NCBI RefSeq assembly: GCF_049639735.1
Contig: NZ_JBEVVA010000003.1
Span: 930,001-994,000 of the forward strand
From: Elusimicrobium simillimum
Lineage (GTDB): Bacteria; Elusimicrobiota; Elusimicrobia; Elusimicrobiales; Elusimicrobiaceae
DNA length: 64,000 nucleotides
Reading direction: 5' to 3'
Shown: in pieces, positions 1 to 9,300 of the stretch
How the letters are laid out: every line of letters starts with the position of its first letter
Position numbering within the stretch: the stretch's first letter is position 1
The notes under the pieces: model-generated
Database searches by the model: none
The model's input: only the letters and a program-made list of their open reading frames with translations
Told to the model about the DNA's origin: nothing
Translations under genes and position numbers: made by a program

Positions 1-2
1 GC

Positions 3-98
3 AAAACACCGCTTTCACACAGCGAAACATTGTCCGAAACTAAAAAGATTGAAGGCAAGTTTAAGGCTTTACTTGAAACTATAATACCGCAGTTTTAA
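3..98 (+). CDS. 3' end of an unidentified gene (partial)
   Basis: An open frame enters from the left edge and ends at TAA 96-98. The visible tail is about 31 residues, polar and probably helical, ending KALLETIIPQF. It lies 12 bases upstream of the TPR lipoprotein start, so the two are probably co-transcribed. Too little is visible to name it. Confidence 0.5.
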   Translation, partial: KTPLSHSETLSETKKIEGKFKALLETIIPQF

Positions 99-110
99 AG
101 GAAAAACGCT

Positions 111-725
111 ATGAAAAATATTTTTAAACTCCCAATAATATTTGCGGCGCTAACAATGTGCGCGTGTACAACATTAATGCCTCTGCCGACTTCCTCCGAA
201 TATATAGCAAGGGGGGAAGGCTACCATAAAGACGGCAAGCCCGAGCAGGCCGTAAAGCAATATGATAAAGCCTTAAAAATTAACCCCAACAATGTGGACG
301 CGTACGCATCAAGAGGCGCGGCGTATTTTTACATGGCTAAATATGAAGAGGCCGCCAATGACTTTATTGTAGTGGTAGAAAATAATCCTACAAATATTGC
401 CGCCTACTCCGCGCTGGGCGCGGCTTTGGCCGGCATGCAGAGGTATGAAGACGCGCTTAAGTTTGTCTCCTATACAATCATGATGAACCCCGAAAGCGCC
501 GAGGCGCTTATGAGCCGCGGCAGCATACACTTTGCCATGGGTAACTATCCGGCGGCTTTGGCTGATTATGATATGGTGGTTATTTTAAAGCCGTCAGTTT
601 CCGCATACGCCGCGCGCGCCGCCGTGCATGAGCAAATGGGCAATACGGACAAGATGCAGTTAGATATTGAAACTGCGCAGTCTGGCAGTTTGCCGCAGCA
701 TATTAACCGGATGCCTGTTAAGTAA
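111..725 (+). CDS. TPR-repeat lipoprotein
   Basis: Product of 204 aa. Residues 1-19 form a short basic and hydrophobic signal with a lipobox-like LTMC at 14-17 and a second cysteine at 19, so it is probably a lipoprotein anchored in the envelope. Residues ~32-162 hold about four tetratricopeptide repeats (for example the segment with AVKQYDKALKINPNN), and a partial fifth follows. TPR proteins act as protein-interaction scaffolds; the partner is not visible. An AAGGAAAAACGCT stretch upstream gives a modest ribosome site. A strong terminator follows at 736-765. Lipoprotein and TPR calls are seen in the sequence; the role is unknown. Confidence 0.85.
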   Translation: MKNIFKLPIIFAALTMCACTTLMPLPTSSEYIARGEGYHKDGKPEQAVKQYDKALKINPNNVDAYASRGAAYFYMAKYEEAANDFIVVVENNPTNIAAYSALGAALAGMQRYEDALKFVSYTIMMNPESAEALMSRGSIHFAMGNYPAALADYDMVVILKPSVSAYAARAAVHEQMGNTDKMQLDIETAQSGSLPQHINRMPVK

Positions 726-735
726 ATGTGATTTT

Positions 736-765
736 AAAGCCCCGCCAAACGGCGGGGCTTTTTTA
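736..765 (+). terminator. Intrinsic terminator of the TPR lipoprotein gene
   Basis: Stem AAAGCCCCGCC / GGCGGGGCTTT with an AAAC-type loop, followed by a T run, 10 bases after the stop codon. Confidence 0.9.
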
Positions 766-948
766 TGCCCTCCCCATCGGAAGCGGGAGGGGGGATGTTT
801 TTTGTTTTACCTTAAATTACATAACGCCTATCTCATATTTTATATGGGACTTTTTTACATATTGAAAACTAGCTCAAAGTAGTTATATTAGTTGATAAGT
901 ATACTTGCAATATAAGACGGGGGGTAAAAGGGTACCGTACCTTTAAAA

Positions 949-983
949 GAAAACCCTACGGCTCTTGGGGCCCTAGGGTTTTC
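949..983 (-). terminator. Intrinsic terminator for the minus-strand trypsin-like gene
   Basis: Perfect 10-bp arms GAAAACCCTA and TAGGGTTTTC. On the minus strand they are followed by a T-rich stretch. It lies just after the stop of the gene at 1002-1898. Confidence 0.75.
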
Positions 984-1001
984 TCATGTATATTTAAGTG
1001 T

Positions 1002-1898
1002 TTATTGGTATATTTTGTACATAACGGGGTTGAGGCCGGACTTTCGCAGAGAAGAAAGTGTATGACTGTTAAAGGAGGCTATTTCAGGGCGTTCTATACC
1101 CGTAATACCAAAGTCAAAAGCGCTGCCGCCGTTGCCTGTTCTGTTCATACCTATTAATAGCTTACCGTAAAACACAGGGTCTCCTGTTGTTTTTTGTTGT
1201 CTGATATCAAGTAAAAATCTGCCTCTGTCGCCAAATTCTTCATCATCTTGTATAGAGCGGTTCATGAGCACCTTAAAATCATTTTTATCGGTATAAACAT
1301 AATTAACTTTTACCGGGGCGGGGGTCTTAATAATTCTAAAAAAGCTTTCACTTGTATTTAGGTAGCCTATGATAGCTTTCTTCATATTTTTAAGTTCCGG
1401 CCTAAGTTCAAATATAGGCTGCAAATCAAAAAATGAATAATGCGATACCCTCGTAGGTGTAAGAAAAACCTGATTGGCGGGTATTGTTAAACCATTATGA
1501 AAAATTATTTTTATTTCATATTTTTTATATGGTCTTATCATTAGGCTGTTGTCATGTGTTACTACCAGCCCGGGCTCTACATATACGCCGCTGCAGTAGA
1601 TTATGTCTTCGTACTCGTTGCCGTCAAAATCTGTTTTGGGTATTGTTATCTGTATGCTTACGGTTACTTCTCTGTAAAATTTTTTCAACGCTTCTTCGTT
1701 TGAGCCTGTTGTAAATGACTCTAAAGTTTTTGCGTTTATTTCTTCTTGTAAATGTTTGGCGGCCTCTTGCCTTATTTGCGCAAGTTTTGCGTCGGGTTTA
1801 TAGTTAAAAGCTTTTTGAAGTGCGCTTGCAATGCCGTCCTCGGCATATGAAAATGTGCTCAGTGTTAATATAAGGGCGCAAATAAATAATTTCTTCAT
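1002..1898 (-). CDS. Exported degenerate trypsin-like protein
   Basis: 298 aa with a Sec signal peptide (residues 1-19, cut near SYA|ED). The body resembles a chymotrypsin-fold protease: a CSGVYVEPGLVVTHDNSL segment at ~102-119 corresponds to the first-barrel region around the catalytic His, an Asp lies at 158 in YSFFDLQPIF, and TTGDPVFYGKLLIGM (~237-251) corresponds to the GDSGGP-type active-site loop. The Ser or Cys nucleophile and the GG are absent (TTGDP), so it is probably catalytically dead. The upstream palindrome 1959-1995 is shared with seven other exported genes, including a giant protein that carries similar domains. Family assignment is by motif and is moderately sure; function is unknown. 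Confidence 0.6.
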   Translation of the reverse strand: MKKLFICALILTLSTFSYAEDGIASALQKAFNYKPDAKLAQIRQEAAKHLQEEINAKTLESFTTGSNEEALKKFYREVTVSIQITIPKTDFDGNEYEDIIYCSGVYVEPGLVVTHDNSLMIRPYKKYEIKIIFHNGLTIPANQVFLTPTRVSHYSFFDLQPIFELRPELKNMKKAIIGYLNTSESFFRIIKTPAPVKVNYVYTDKNDFKVLMNRSIQDDEEFGDRGRFLLDIRQQKTTGDPVFYGKLLIGMNRTGNGGSAFDFGITGIERPEIASFNSHTLSSLRKSGLNPVMYKIYQ

Positions 1899-1958
1899 TG
1901 GGTCTCCTAAAGAGTAATAATATATCTATATGATAGAGTATTGGTTAAAAACACACCA

Positions 1959-1995
1959 GGGTCCAAAGACCTAAACGGCGCTAGGTCTTTTGGGT
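1959..1995 (-). promoter_or_regulatory. Palindromic regulatory motif, copy 1
   Basis: Arms CCAAAGACCTA (1963-1973) and TAGGTCTTTTGG (1982-1993). It lies between folP and the start of the exported trypsin-like gene, about 61 bases before that start codon. See the eight-copy palindrome finding. Confidence 0.7.
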
Positions 1996-2007
1996 ATTTG
2001 AGTATAA

Positions 2008-2772
2008 TTATTTTAGGTAATCTGTTGTGGCGGCCACGTCGTGCACGCGCAGCATGTCAGCGCCCTGTGCAGTTGCTTTGGCGTTAGCCTCAAGCGTAGC
2101 TTGCAGGCGGTCTGCGGCGGTGTCGCCTTCTTTTCTGCTTAAAAAACGTTTGCGTGAGAGCGCTATAAGCAGCGGGTATTGGAGCGCTTTGAAGTGTGAT
2201 ATGTTTTCCAACAAAAATAAATTTTGTTCTTTTGTTTTGGCAAAGCCGAAGCCGGGGTCTATAATTATATTTTCCGGCGGCACGCCAAGGTTTGTGGCCA
2301 GCGCCGCTTTTTCTTTAAAAAACTCTGTTATCTCAGCCAAAATATCTGTGTAATTTGTAAGAGTGTTCATGGTTTGCGGTGTGCCGCGTGTGTGCATTAT
2401 TATAAGTTTTCTGTTGTGCTTGGCGGCAATTTTTGCCAGTTCCGGGTCTGCCAGGCCGCTGGGGTCGTTAATGATATCCGCGCCATGTTGCGCCGAGGCC
2501 AAAGCGGTTGCTGCCTTGTAGGTATCTATGGAAATTGTTATTTTGGGACACATAAGTCTTATTTGTTTAAGCACGGGTATAATGCGCGCGGCCTCATCAG
2601 CCGGGGAAACAACGGACGCGCCGGGGCGGGTGGACTCGCCGCCTATATCAATAATATCCGCGCCTTCTTTAATTAATTGCGCGGCATGGGCAACCGGGTT
2701 TGTGTGTGCGCCGCCGTCAAAAAAAGAATCCGGCGTTACATTTAATATACCCATGATAAGTGGTTTGTTCAT
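2008..2772 (-). CDS. folP: Dihydropteroate synthase
   Basis: 254 aa. Condenses p-aminobenzoate with dihydropterin pyrophosphate in cytosolic folate synthesis. The hallmark MGILNVTPDSFFDGG sits at residues ~7-21, followed by the IDIGGESTRPGA segment, an SIDTYKA strand and a DPGFGFAKT loop, all typical of the TIM-barrel enzyme. Length is normal. The ATG has no Shine-Dalgarno but is preceded by TAAAAT-TATAAT, suggesting a leaderless transcript. folE lies 1.3 kb away on the same strand but not in the same operon. Confidence 0.95.
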   Translation of the reverse strand: MNKPLIMGILNVTPDSFFDGGAHTNPVAHAAQLIKEGADIIDIGGESTRPGASVVSPADEAARIIPVLKQIRLMCPKITISIDTYKAATALASAQHGADIINDPSGLADPELAKIAAKHNRKLIIMHTRGTPQTMNTLTNYTDILAEITEFFKEKAALATNLGVPPENIIIDPGFGFAKTKEQNLFLLENISHFKALQYPLLIALSRKRFLSRKEGDTAADRLQATLEANAKATAQGADMLRVHDVAATTDYLK

Positions 2773-2784
2773 ATTATAATTTTA
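2773..2784 (-). promoter_or_regulatory. -10 box of folP, possible leaderless start
   Basis: On the minus strand TAAAAT is followed by exactly 6 bases and then the folP ATG, with no ribosome-binding site. Transcription would be expected to begin at or next to the A of ATG. Confidence 0.45.
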
Positions 2785-2837
2785 CAATTTTTATAAATAT
2801 TATAAACTTATCAACTAATATACTGCCTAGACTTTTA

Positions 2838-2875
2838 GGTCTAAAGACCTATTTGCCGCTGGGTCTTTAGACCCT
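2838..2875 (+). promoter_or_regulatory. Palindromic regulatory motif, copy 2
   Basis: Arms GGTCTAAAGACC (2838-2849) and GGTCTTTAGACC (2862-2873). It lies in the divergent folP / exported-protein interval, so it is not a terminator. It ends ~61 bases before the ATG at 2936. Confidence 0.7.
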
Positions 2876-2935
2876 GGTATAAAAACTTAAAAACTTTTAT
2901 ATTATGACAGATAGCCTTTAAGGAAGGAGAATAAC

Positions 2936-3979
2936 ATGAATAAAAAATATATAGCAGGAACGCTTGCATTAGTTTTAACTCTTAGCACATTTGCCGCCGC
3001 GCAAGACCCTGTGACAAAAAAAATGGTGCAAAGCAGCAGCGACAGAATAGCCCAGCTTGAACTGGAAGCCAAAGCCAGATATGCCGCCATTGATAAAGAA
3101 AAAGAGGCGCAGCAGGCAAGGCTTAACACACTTTTAGATAAAGAAATACAGAAAGGGGAAAACGCTTCTGTAGAGCAGCTTAAATATCTTATTGATAACG
3201 GCGCTGTTTCTAATATCGAAACTATTGCCGCGCAGACAACTTCTGCTAAAATAATGAAATTTTTTCATAATAGCCAGGCTAAAGTTATGGCAGCGGCTTT
3301 TATTAAGGGCGATTTTGAGGCATTTGATAATATTGCCAAAGTAAGAACTGACAAAAATACGCAAGAGGTTAATTTTCCGCGTGGTTTTATAGATAATCTG
3401 CGTGGGGATATAGCGGCTAAAAGCATCTCGGATATTAACCGCTATATTGAAACAGTCAGCATAGAAACGCAGGCATCTTTATTAAAAAGTCTTTTACTTG
3501 TGCATGACTTGCCTGTTAATGATAACGGTTTAAAAATGCTTAGCTATGTAGCCAGAGAAGATGTTAAAAGAGGTGAAAAATCTATATTTTATTTGCCTAA
3601 AGGCGACTTGGATTCGTGGCTGTTTTTAGAAGGAATATTTAACTATTTGCATTTTTCTGAAATAGTGCCTGCAATACAACAGCCTATTGTGGAAGTGTTT
3701 GCGGCTATAGAAAAGCTTAACCCGGGTTCTGTTAAAGAATATATTAAAGACAAAGTGCAAAATATTGATTATAAGTCTTCTTCAAAGTGCACTTCTTTGT
3801 CAACACTTATTAAAAGCGCAAGAATGGCCGGTGTAGACTTATCAGGCGTAAGCGTAAGCACTGTGGACAGAGTTAATATTTTTGACGGTACAACATCAAA
3901 CGCTTCTTTAGTTCACGCTGCTTTAAATGATGATGTTTATATTAAAAGAATTTTACCTAAAAAAGGTTACAGAAATTAA
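2936..3979 (+). CDS. Exported protein of unknown function
   Basis: 347 aa with a clear Sec signal peptide (residues 1-22, cut near AAA|QD) and a strong AAGGAAGGAGA ribosome site. The mature part is soluble and mostly helical, with a charged region at ~30-70 rich in Glu, Lys, Gln and Ala that may form a coiled coil. Two cysteines may be absent from the rest of the fold; only one is evident near residue 287. I do not recognise a family. It carries the shared palindrome 61 bases upstream and ends in a strong terminator, so it is a single-gene unit. Confidence 0.8.
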   Translation: MNKKYIAGTLALVLTLSTFAAAQDPVTKKMVQSSSDRIAQLELEAKARYAAIDKEKEAQQARLNTLLDKEIQKGENASVEQLKYLIDNGAVSNIETIAAQTTSAKIMKFFHNSQAKVMAAAFIKGDFEAFDNIAKVRTDKNTQEVNFPRGFIDNLRGDIAAKSISDINRYIETVSIETQASLLKSLLLVHDLPVNDNGLKMLSYVAREDVKRGEKSIFYLPKGDLDSWLFLEGIFNYLHFSEIVPAIQQPIVEVFAAIEKLNPGSVKEYIKDKVQNIDYKSSSKCTSLSTLIKSARMAGVDLSGVSVSTVDRVNIFDGTTSNASLVHAALNDDVYIKRILPKKGYRN

Positions 3980-4003
3980 GTCTTAGTTGCGAAAATAAAA
4001 AAT

Positions 4004-4034
4004 AATACCCCCGGCAACACCGGGGGTATTTTTA
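4004..4034. terminator. Bidirectional terminator between exported gene and folE
   Basis: Stem ATACCCCCGG / CCGGGGGTAT around a 5-base loop, with a T run on the plus strand and a T-rich run on the minus strand. It serves both converging genes. Confidence 0.9.
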
Positions 4035-4049
4035 TTTACAGAATTATAT

Positions 4050-4670
4050 TTACTGTATAAAGTCTAAAAACTCGCTTCTGACCTCGGGCTTTTTAAATAC
4101 GCCTCTTATGGCGCTGGTTATCATAACGGCGTTATGCTTTTCAACCCCGCGGCTGCACACGCACATGTGGCGGGCCTTGCACACTACCATTACGCCAAGC
4201 GGGTTAAGGTGCTTCATAAGGCTGTCGGCAATTTCGGCTGACAGCTTTTCCTGTATTTGCAGGCGGCGGGAATATATTTCTACCAGTCTTGCCAGTTTGG
4301 ATACGCCCAGCACGCGTTTATTTGGCAGGTAGCCTATGCTGATGGTGCCAAAAAACGGTTGGAAGTGGTGCTCGCATGTAGAGTAAAACTCAATATCCTT
4401 AAGTACTACCATCTCGTCGCAAGAGCCTTCCACAAAGGTTTTTAGCACGCTTTCGGGCTTTTGTTTGTACCCGCCAAAAAGTTTGTCCCATGATTTTACT
4501 ATGCGTTTGGGGGTTTCTAGTAAACCTTCACGGTTCGGGTCCTCACCTATATATGCCAGTAATTCACGCCAATTTTGATGCGCCTTAGCCTCGGTTATTG
4601 CAGGTTTGCGAACTTGTGTGTTTGCAGGCTTAGCCTTAGAAAGGGGTTTGCTTTTATTATTTTTACGCAT
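4050..4670 (-). CDS. folE: GTP cyclohydrolase I
   Basis: 206 aa. Converts GTP to 7,8-dihydroneopterin triphosphate, the precursor of folate and, through QueD, of queuosine. Zinc ligands of the family are visible: Cys99 and His102 in STCEHHFQPF, and Cys170 in RHMCVCSRG. The first ~28 residues are a Lys/Pro-rich extension before the conserved core. The start at 4670 overlaps queE by 76 bases, but an AGGAG lies about 11 bases before it, which supports this start. Last gene of the DUF1189-queD-queE-folE operon. Confidence 0.95.
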   Translation of the reverse strand: MRKNNKSKPLSKAKPANTQVRKPAITEAKAHQNWRELLAYIGEDPNREGLLETPKRIVKSWDKLFGGYKQKPESVLKTFVEGSCDEMVVLKDIEFYSTCEHHFQPFFGTISIGYLPNKRVLGVSKLARLVEIYSRRLQIQEKLSAEIADSLMKHLNPLGVMVVCKARHMCVCSRGVEKHNAVMITSAIRGVFKKPEVRSEFLDFIQ

Positions 4671-5182
4671 AAATCAATATTCTCCTGTTTGTTACTTTCC
4701 GGCTGTAAATATATTTGCCTGCCGGCAGACTGGTATTTGAAGTATTTTTCTAAATCTTTTATTTTTGTGCCCGCGCCAACTACTATTTTTATAACGTGGG
4801 CGGCGTTAAGCATACGCTCGTCAATTGCCGCTTTTGGTGATAATGTCACATGGTCCAAACTGCTTGTGTCAAAGTATACCGAGCCGTTTGTTTCTATGTG
4901 CGTCTCGTAACCTTGTTCTTTAAAAAACTTGGCTAACGCGGCTATATTCTGCTCGCCCGGTTCGCCGCCTGTAAAAATTACTCTTTTAACGGGGTATTTG
5001 GCGGCCTCATGCAGTACCTCAGGCGCGGTCATGGTAAGCTTATGCGAAAAGTCCGTATCGCAAAAATCGCACCCCATGCTGCACCCGCTTAAGCGCACAA
5101 ATACGGCGGGCGCGCCTGTGTGGGCGCCTTCGCCTTGGATGGAGTAGAAAATCTCGTTAAGCTTGTAAGATTGCGCTGGCAC
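4595..5182 (-). CDS. queE: 7-carboxy-7-deazaguanine synthase (radical SAM)
   Basis: 195 aa. Ring-contracting step of queuosine synthesis, making 7-carboxy-7-deazaguanine from 6-carboxytetrahydropterin. N-terminal NEIFYSIQGEGAHTG is the family signature. The radical-SAM cluster motif is Cys34-x3-Cys38-x2-Cys41, and a TGGEPGEQ segment follows. The C-terminal RLSLQTHK is also typical. It overlaps queD upstream by 26 bases and folE downstream, showing translational coupling. Confidence 0.93.
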   Translation of the reverse strand: MPAQSYKLNEIFYSIQGEGAHTGAPAVFVRLSGCSMGCDFCDTDFSHKLTMTAPEVLHEAAKYPVKRVIFTGGEPGEQNIAALAKFFKEQGYETHIETNGSVYFDTSSLDHVTLSPKAAIDERMLNAAHVIKIVVGAGTKIKDLEKYFKYQSAGRQIYLQPESNKQENIDLCVKIIKANPFLRLSLQTHKFANLQ

Positions 5183-5501
5183 TTTCGTTCTCCCAAAGTT
5201 CCACTTGTTTTAATTTTAGCCCGCGCTCTTTAAGCAGGGCGGACACTTTGTCAAAAAGGTACTGTACCAGGTTTTCGGCGGTGGGGTTTTCCACGTAATC
5301 GTTAAGATATTTGTGGTCAGGCAACGCGCCGTCTATAAGGCTTTTTAAAATTTTAAAGTCTTCCACCATGCCGGACTCTTTTACCGTACCTTCTATAATA
5401 AACTCTACCGCCCATGTGTGGCCATGCAGGTTATTGCAGTCCCCGTCGTAACTGGGCAGCCTGTGGGCCGCGCTGAATTTTCTTTTAACTTTAAGCAGCA
5501 T
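5157..5501 (-). CDS. queD: 6-carboxy-5,6,7,8-tetrahydropterin synthase
   Basis: 114 aa. Converts dihydroneopterin triphosphate to 6-carboxytetrahydropterin. FSAAHRLP (His13) and CNNLHGHTW (Cys22, His26, His28) are the catalytic cysteine and zinc ligands of the QueD/PTPS family. LPDHKYLND and ENPTAENL are further family blocks. It overlaps the DUF1189 gene by 11 bases and queE by 26. Together with FolE the operon covers GTP to 7-carboxy-7-deazaguanine; queC is not in this window. Confidence 0.93.
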   Translation of the reverse strand: MLLKVKRKFSAAHRLPSYDGDCNNLHGHTWAVEFIIEGTVKESGMVEDFKILKSLIDGALPDHKYLNDYVENPTAENLVQYLFDKVSALLKERGLKLKQVELWENESASAILQA

Positions 5502-6282
5502 TTTTTTGTCCTCTTCTTGGTAAGTATGATAAAGCCTGTTGTATAAACATACCGCTTATACACAGCTGCGCTATATTAAACAGCGGTATTCTGTAGGGCG
5601 AGAGTATGTTTATCATAAAAATAACAAGTACCGGGGCCTGCACATAAACGGCCAGGCGCATAATGCCAAAACGCGGCGTAACGCGCAGCATGAACGACTG
5701 CACCACCATCCCCACCAAAAAGCTGGCGCACACCCAGTACGCAAGCATAAACAGCATAAAAACCGGTGTGACAAGGTATGTCATTACCTTAATAGTAGAG
5801 GATATTTGGCTGTATTTAGCCATAATTTCCTCGCCCTCAAGCTTTTTAAAAGTAAGGTCTTTGGGGAACTTTTCAGACACTACCTTTTCCCCGTTAACAT
5901 AATACATGTCTGTCTTGGTTACTATGGCTACTGTTGCGCCGCTTGTAAAATCGCTTTTAGTTGGGGGGAATTCCATGCCCGGCCTGTATAATATGTGGGC
6001 GGTTTGCGCTTGCACGCCGCTTTTGGTGTTTAAAGGTAAATTAATAGTATAGTCTTTGCCGTCATTAATAAGCAGTGCGCCGTCTTTAGCTTCTATAGAT
6101 GGTATGGATTTGAGTATGGCAGGTAAATGCGTGTCTAAATACTTGTCCGCCACATAGCACCCTGTCAGCGTCATTATTATAAATATTACTGCCAGGTAGC
6201 CAAATACATAACCTTTGCCCTTTTCCAACAGCAATGTGTAGTTTTTAAAGCTTATTATATTTTTTAAAATGTCTAAGGCCAT
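5491..6282 (-). CDS. DUF1189-like integral membrane protein
   Basis: 263 aa. One transmembrane helix near residues 26-45, then an extracytoplasmic-type domain (~50-160) with an AKDGALLINDGKDYTINLP segment, then about four helices from ~165 to 250. This layout and the KDGALLI motif resemble DUF1189 membrane proteins; the function of that family is not known to me. It is first in the queD-queE-folE operon and overlaps queD, so it might serve a related need, but no link is evident in the sequence. GAGGACGAG precedes the ATG. Confidence 0.65.
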   Translation of the reverse strand: MALDILKNIISFKNYTLLLEKGKGYVFGYLAVIFIIMTLTGCYVADKYLDTHLPAILKSIPSIEAKDGALLINDGKDYTINLPLNTKSGVQAQTAHILYRPGMEFPPTKSDFTSGATVAIVTKTDMYYVNGEKVVSEKFPKDLTFKKLEGEEIMAKYSQISSTIKVMTYLVTPVFMLFMLAYWVCASFLVGMVVQSFMLRVTPRFGIMRLAVYVQAPVLVIFMINILSPYRIPLFNIAQLCISGMFIQQALSYLPRRGQKNAA

Positions 6283-6346
6283 CTCGTCCTCTTTTTCTGA
6301 AAATGTTATACTAAAGTATATAAAATTTATATGTTTGAGGTAGCTT

Positions 6347-9300
6347 ATGAAGAAAGTTCTTGCTGTTGTATTTATGCTTTGCGCGGGCGCTTTAAGCGCG
6401 CAGGGTTTAAATGTAATTTCCTACACGCCTAAAGGTAATACATATTCCACTGAAAATGTTGACATCAACGTAACTTTTAATAAACCGGTTGTAAGATTGG
6501 GCGACTCCAACCAATTTGGCAATGACGCCTGCCCCATTAAACTGGTGCCCGCGGCTAAAGGCAACTGCCGCTGGACAGGCACCCAAACCTTAAGCTTTGA
6601 AGCTGAAAAACTTATCCCCTCAACAGAATATAAGGTAACCGTTGACGGCAATTTGAAATCAGAAGTTTCTTCTGACAGCCTTAGCAGAGAATTTAGCTGG
6701 ACGTTTAATACCCCGCGTATTAACTTCTCCCACTCCAGACCTGCTGATGCTGAACTATGGGTAGGCCTTAACCCCAACATTTTTTTAGTTTTTAACCAGC
6801 CGGTTAACCCGCAGACTGCGCGCGAGTATATTTCTTTTAAAAAGAGCAATGAGGCAGCGCAGCTAAGTTTTGATTTAATACGCCCAAGCAAAGAGGCTGT
6901 TAAGCAAGAGTACGGCGGCAATTATTACCAGGCTGAAAACATGTTAGTGCTTATGCCTAAGGCCAAGCTTGAGCAGGCCGCCTCATACAACATAAAAATT
7001 GCGGAGGGGATGCCCGGCGAACAAGGAACGTTGGGATTCCAAAAAGAGAAAAATATATTTTTTTACACATATGAAAACTTTGCCGTAATAGATACCAATT
7101 CCCCCAAATGCCTGCCCGGCAATACAGAACTGCGCTTTACCAACCCCGTTTACCTTAAAGACGTTGTTGATAATATAAAAATATCCCCGTCAGTCAAATT
7201 TAAACCGCTTGAAGAGGGCGCGAAATATGAAACAGGCAGCCGCATTTATAACGGCCCCACAGGCTACGCTTTGCCCTTTAACATTGCGGAATTTGAGCCA
7301 GGCAAAACCTATAAAATCACTTTAGATGCAAACCTTAAAGATATTTACGGCAACAAACTGGGCCAAAAGAAAACATTAACTTATACACACCCGCAGTACT
7401 GCCCTAATGTTGATTTTAGCACAGGCTTTGGCGTGTTGGAATCTTACCTGCCCATTATGCATCCTGTTGACGTTATTAACGTGGAAGCCACAGGCATAGA
7501 CTCTGTAAAACTTAATAACGCGCAAGAATTTATTAAAGCTTATAAAGAGGGCAATACCTATTGTAAAAATACCACTGTCCCGGCTTACGGCTCTTATGCT
7601 TTTAAAACAAAACGCAACCAAACATTAAGAACGGGTTTTGATTTAAATAAGATATTTAACGGTAACGCCAAAGGTTTTAATAAGCTGACGGTATTTAAAA
7701 AAAGAGATAACGGAGACTACTGCCGCACAGATATTTTTGATAACGTGACAGACGTTGGCGTCACGCTTAAAACAGGTATTGAAAACTCTTTAATATGGGT
7801 AACCACACTGCGTGACGGTAAACCGGTCGCAAACAAATCCGTGGAACTTTATTCAGGCGACGGCGAACTTTTATGGAGCGGTAAAACGGAAGGCAACGGC
7901 ATGGCCGAGGCGCCCGGGTTTAAAGAGCTTGGCGTAGTTGGCGGCCGCTGGGACAGGCCGGAGGTTTACGCTATAGCGTACTCCGATGGCGGCGACGCTA
8001 TAGTGTCAAGCAATTGGACGCAGGGTGTGGAGCCGTGGCGCTTTAACATAAGCTATGACTGGTACCCCAAGGAAATTACCAATAACGCCGCTGTGTTTTT
8101 TGACAGAGACATTTTAAGACCAGGCGAAAAGCTTAACCTCAAAGGCGCTTTAAGAACGCTTAAAGAGGGCGACTGGGCAATCCCGTCAATCAGCACGGTT
8201 ACGCTCAGAGTGTCTGACCCGGCGGGTAACGAGTGGAAGCTTGTTAACGCCCCGGTTAACACAAAATACGGCACCTTTGAAACAACTTTTAACATAGGCT
8301 CGGCAGATAAAACAGGCACTTACAGTGTAGAGCTTGTTAATGAAGAAGATGAAGGTTCTGCTGATTATTTTAACGTATACAAATCTTTCCGCGTGGAAGC
8401 ATTGAAACCCGCTGAGTTTAAAGTAAACGTAAATACTGACAAGCCGGACTACCGTTCTCAGGACAACGCCGTAATTACCGTGGATGGTTCTTACATGTTT
8501 GGCGGCCCGCTTGCGGGCGCGGATGTTAAACTGGCGGTAAGATATACTGAAAACTATTACAGAAATTCAAAGTATTCTGATTACTTTTTTAATTCTTACG
8601 ACGATTCATCAGAAAATTATCCGTATTCTGAACAAACAAATAAGCTTGATAACAACGGCCGCTTTGTTTATACACAGGCCTTGCCCAAGTTTGACAGGCC
8701 GTACAGAATGTTTGTTGAGGCCGGCATAACCGCGCCCAACAGGCAGCAGCTTTTCAGCAGAACATCAACGCCCGTTCACCCTTCAGAATTCTATATAGGT
8801 ATAAAAACGGGCGAAACATATACTGAGGTAGAAAAGCCTTTCGGCGCTGATATTTTAACAGTTAACCCCGTTACTAACGAGGCTGTTTCCGCTAAAGTAA
8901 CCGCCAAAATTGAAAACTGGCAATACTACAGCATACGCAAAACAGGCATTAACGGCCGCCTGGAATGGGTGAGTGAAAACCGTGTGGAAAGCACGGACAC
9001 AGTTACCTTTACAACAGGTAAAACAGCGCATGCATTTAAATACACCCCAAAAACCCCGGGTTCCTATAAGGTTACCTTTACCGCTGTTGACGATAAGGGG
9101 AATGAGGTGCGCAACACAGCCTCTTTCAGCGTAGCCGGCAAAGGCCGCGCATATTGGGCTAAGAACGACGATGATATTATTAAATTAGTCGCCGACAAAG
9201 CCACTTATAAGGTAGGCGACAAAGCCAAACTTATGGTGCAGTCACCCTACGCTAACGCTACAGCGCTTGTAACCGTTGAACGCGAAAAAATAATGCACAA

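Noticed and set aside
667..882. Small plus-strand ORF overlapping the end of the TPR lipoprotein gene
   Set aside because: It passes through the terminator at 736-765 and has no ribosome site.
880..945. Possible ninth palindrome copy near GGTACCGTACC
   Set aside because: The arms do not match the family and no exported gene starts downstream in the right direction.
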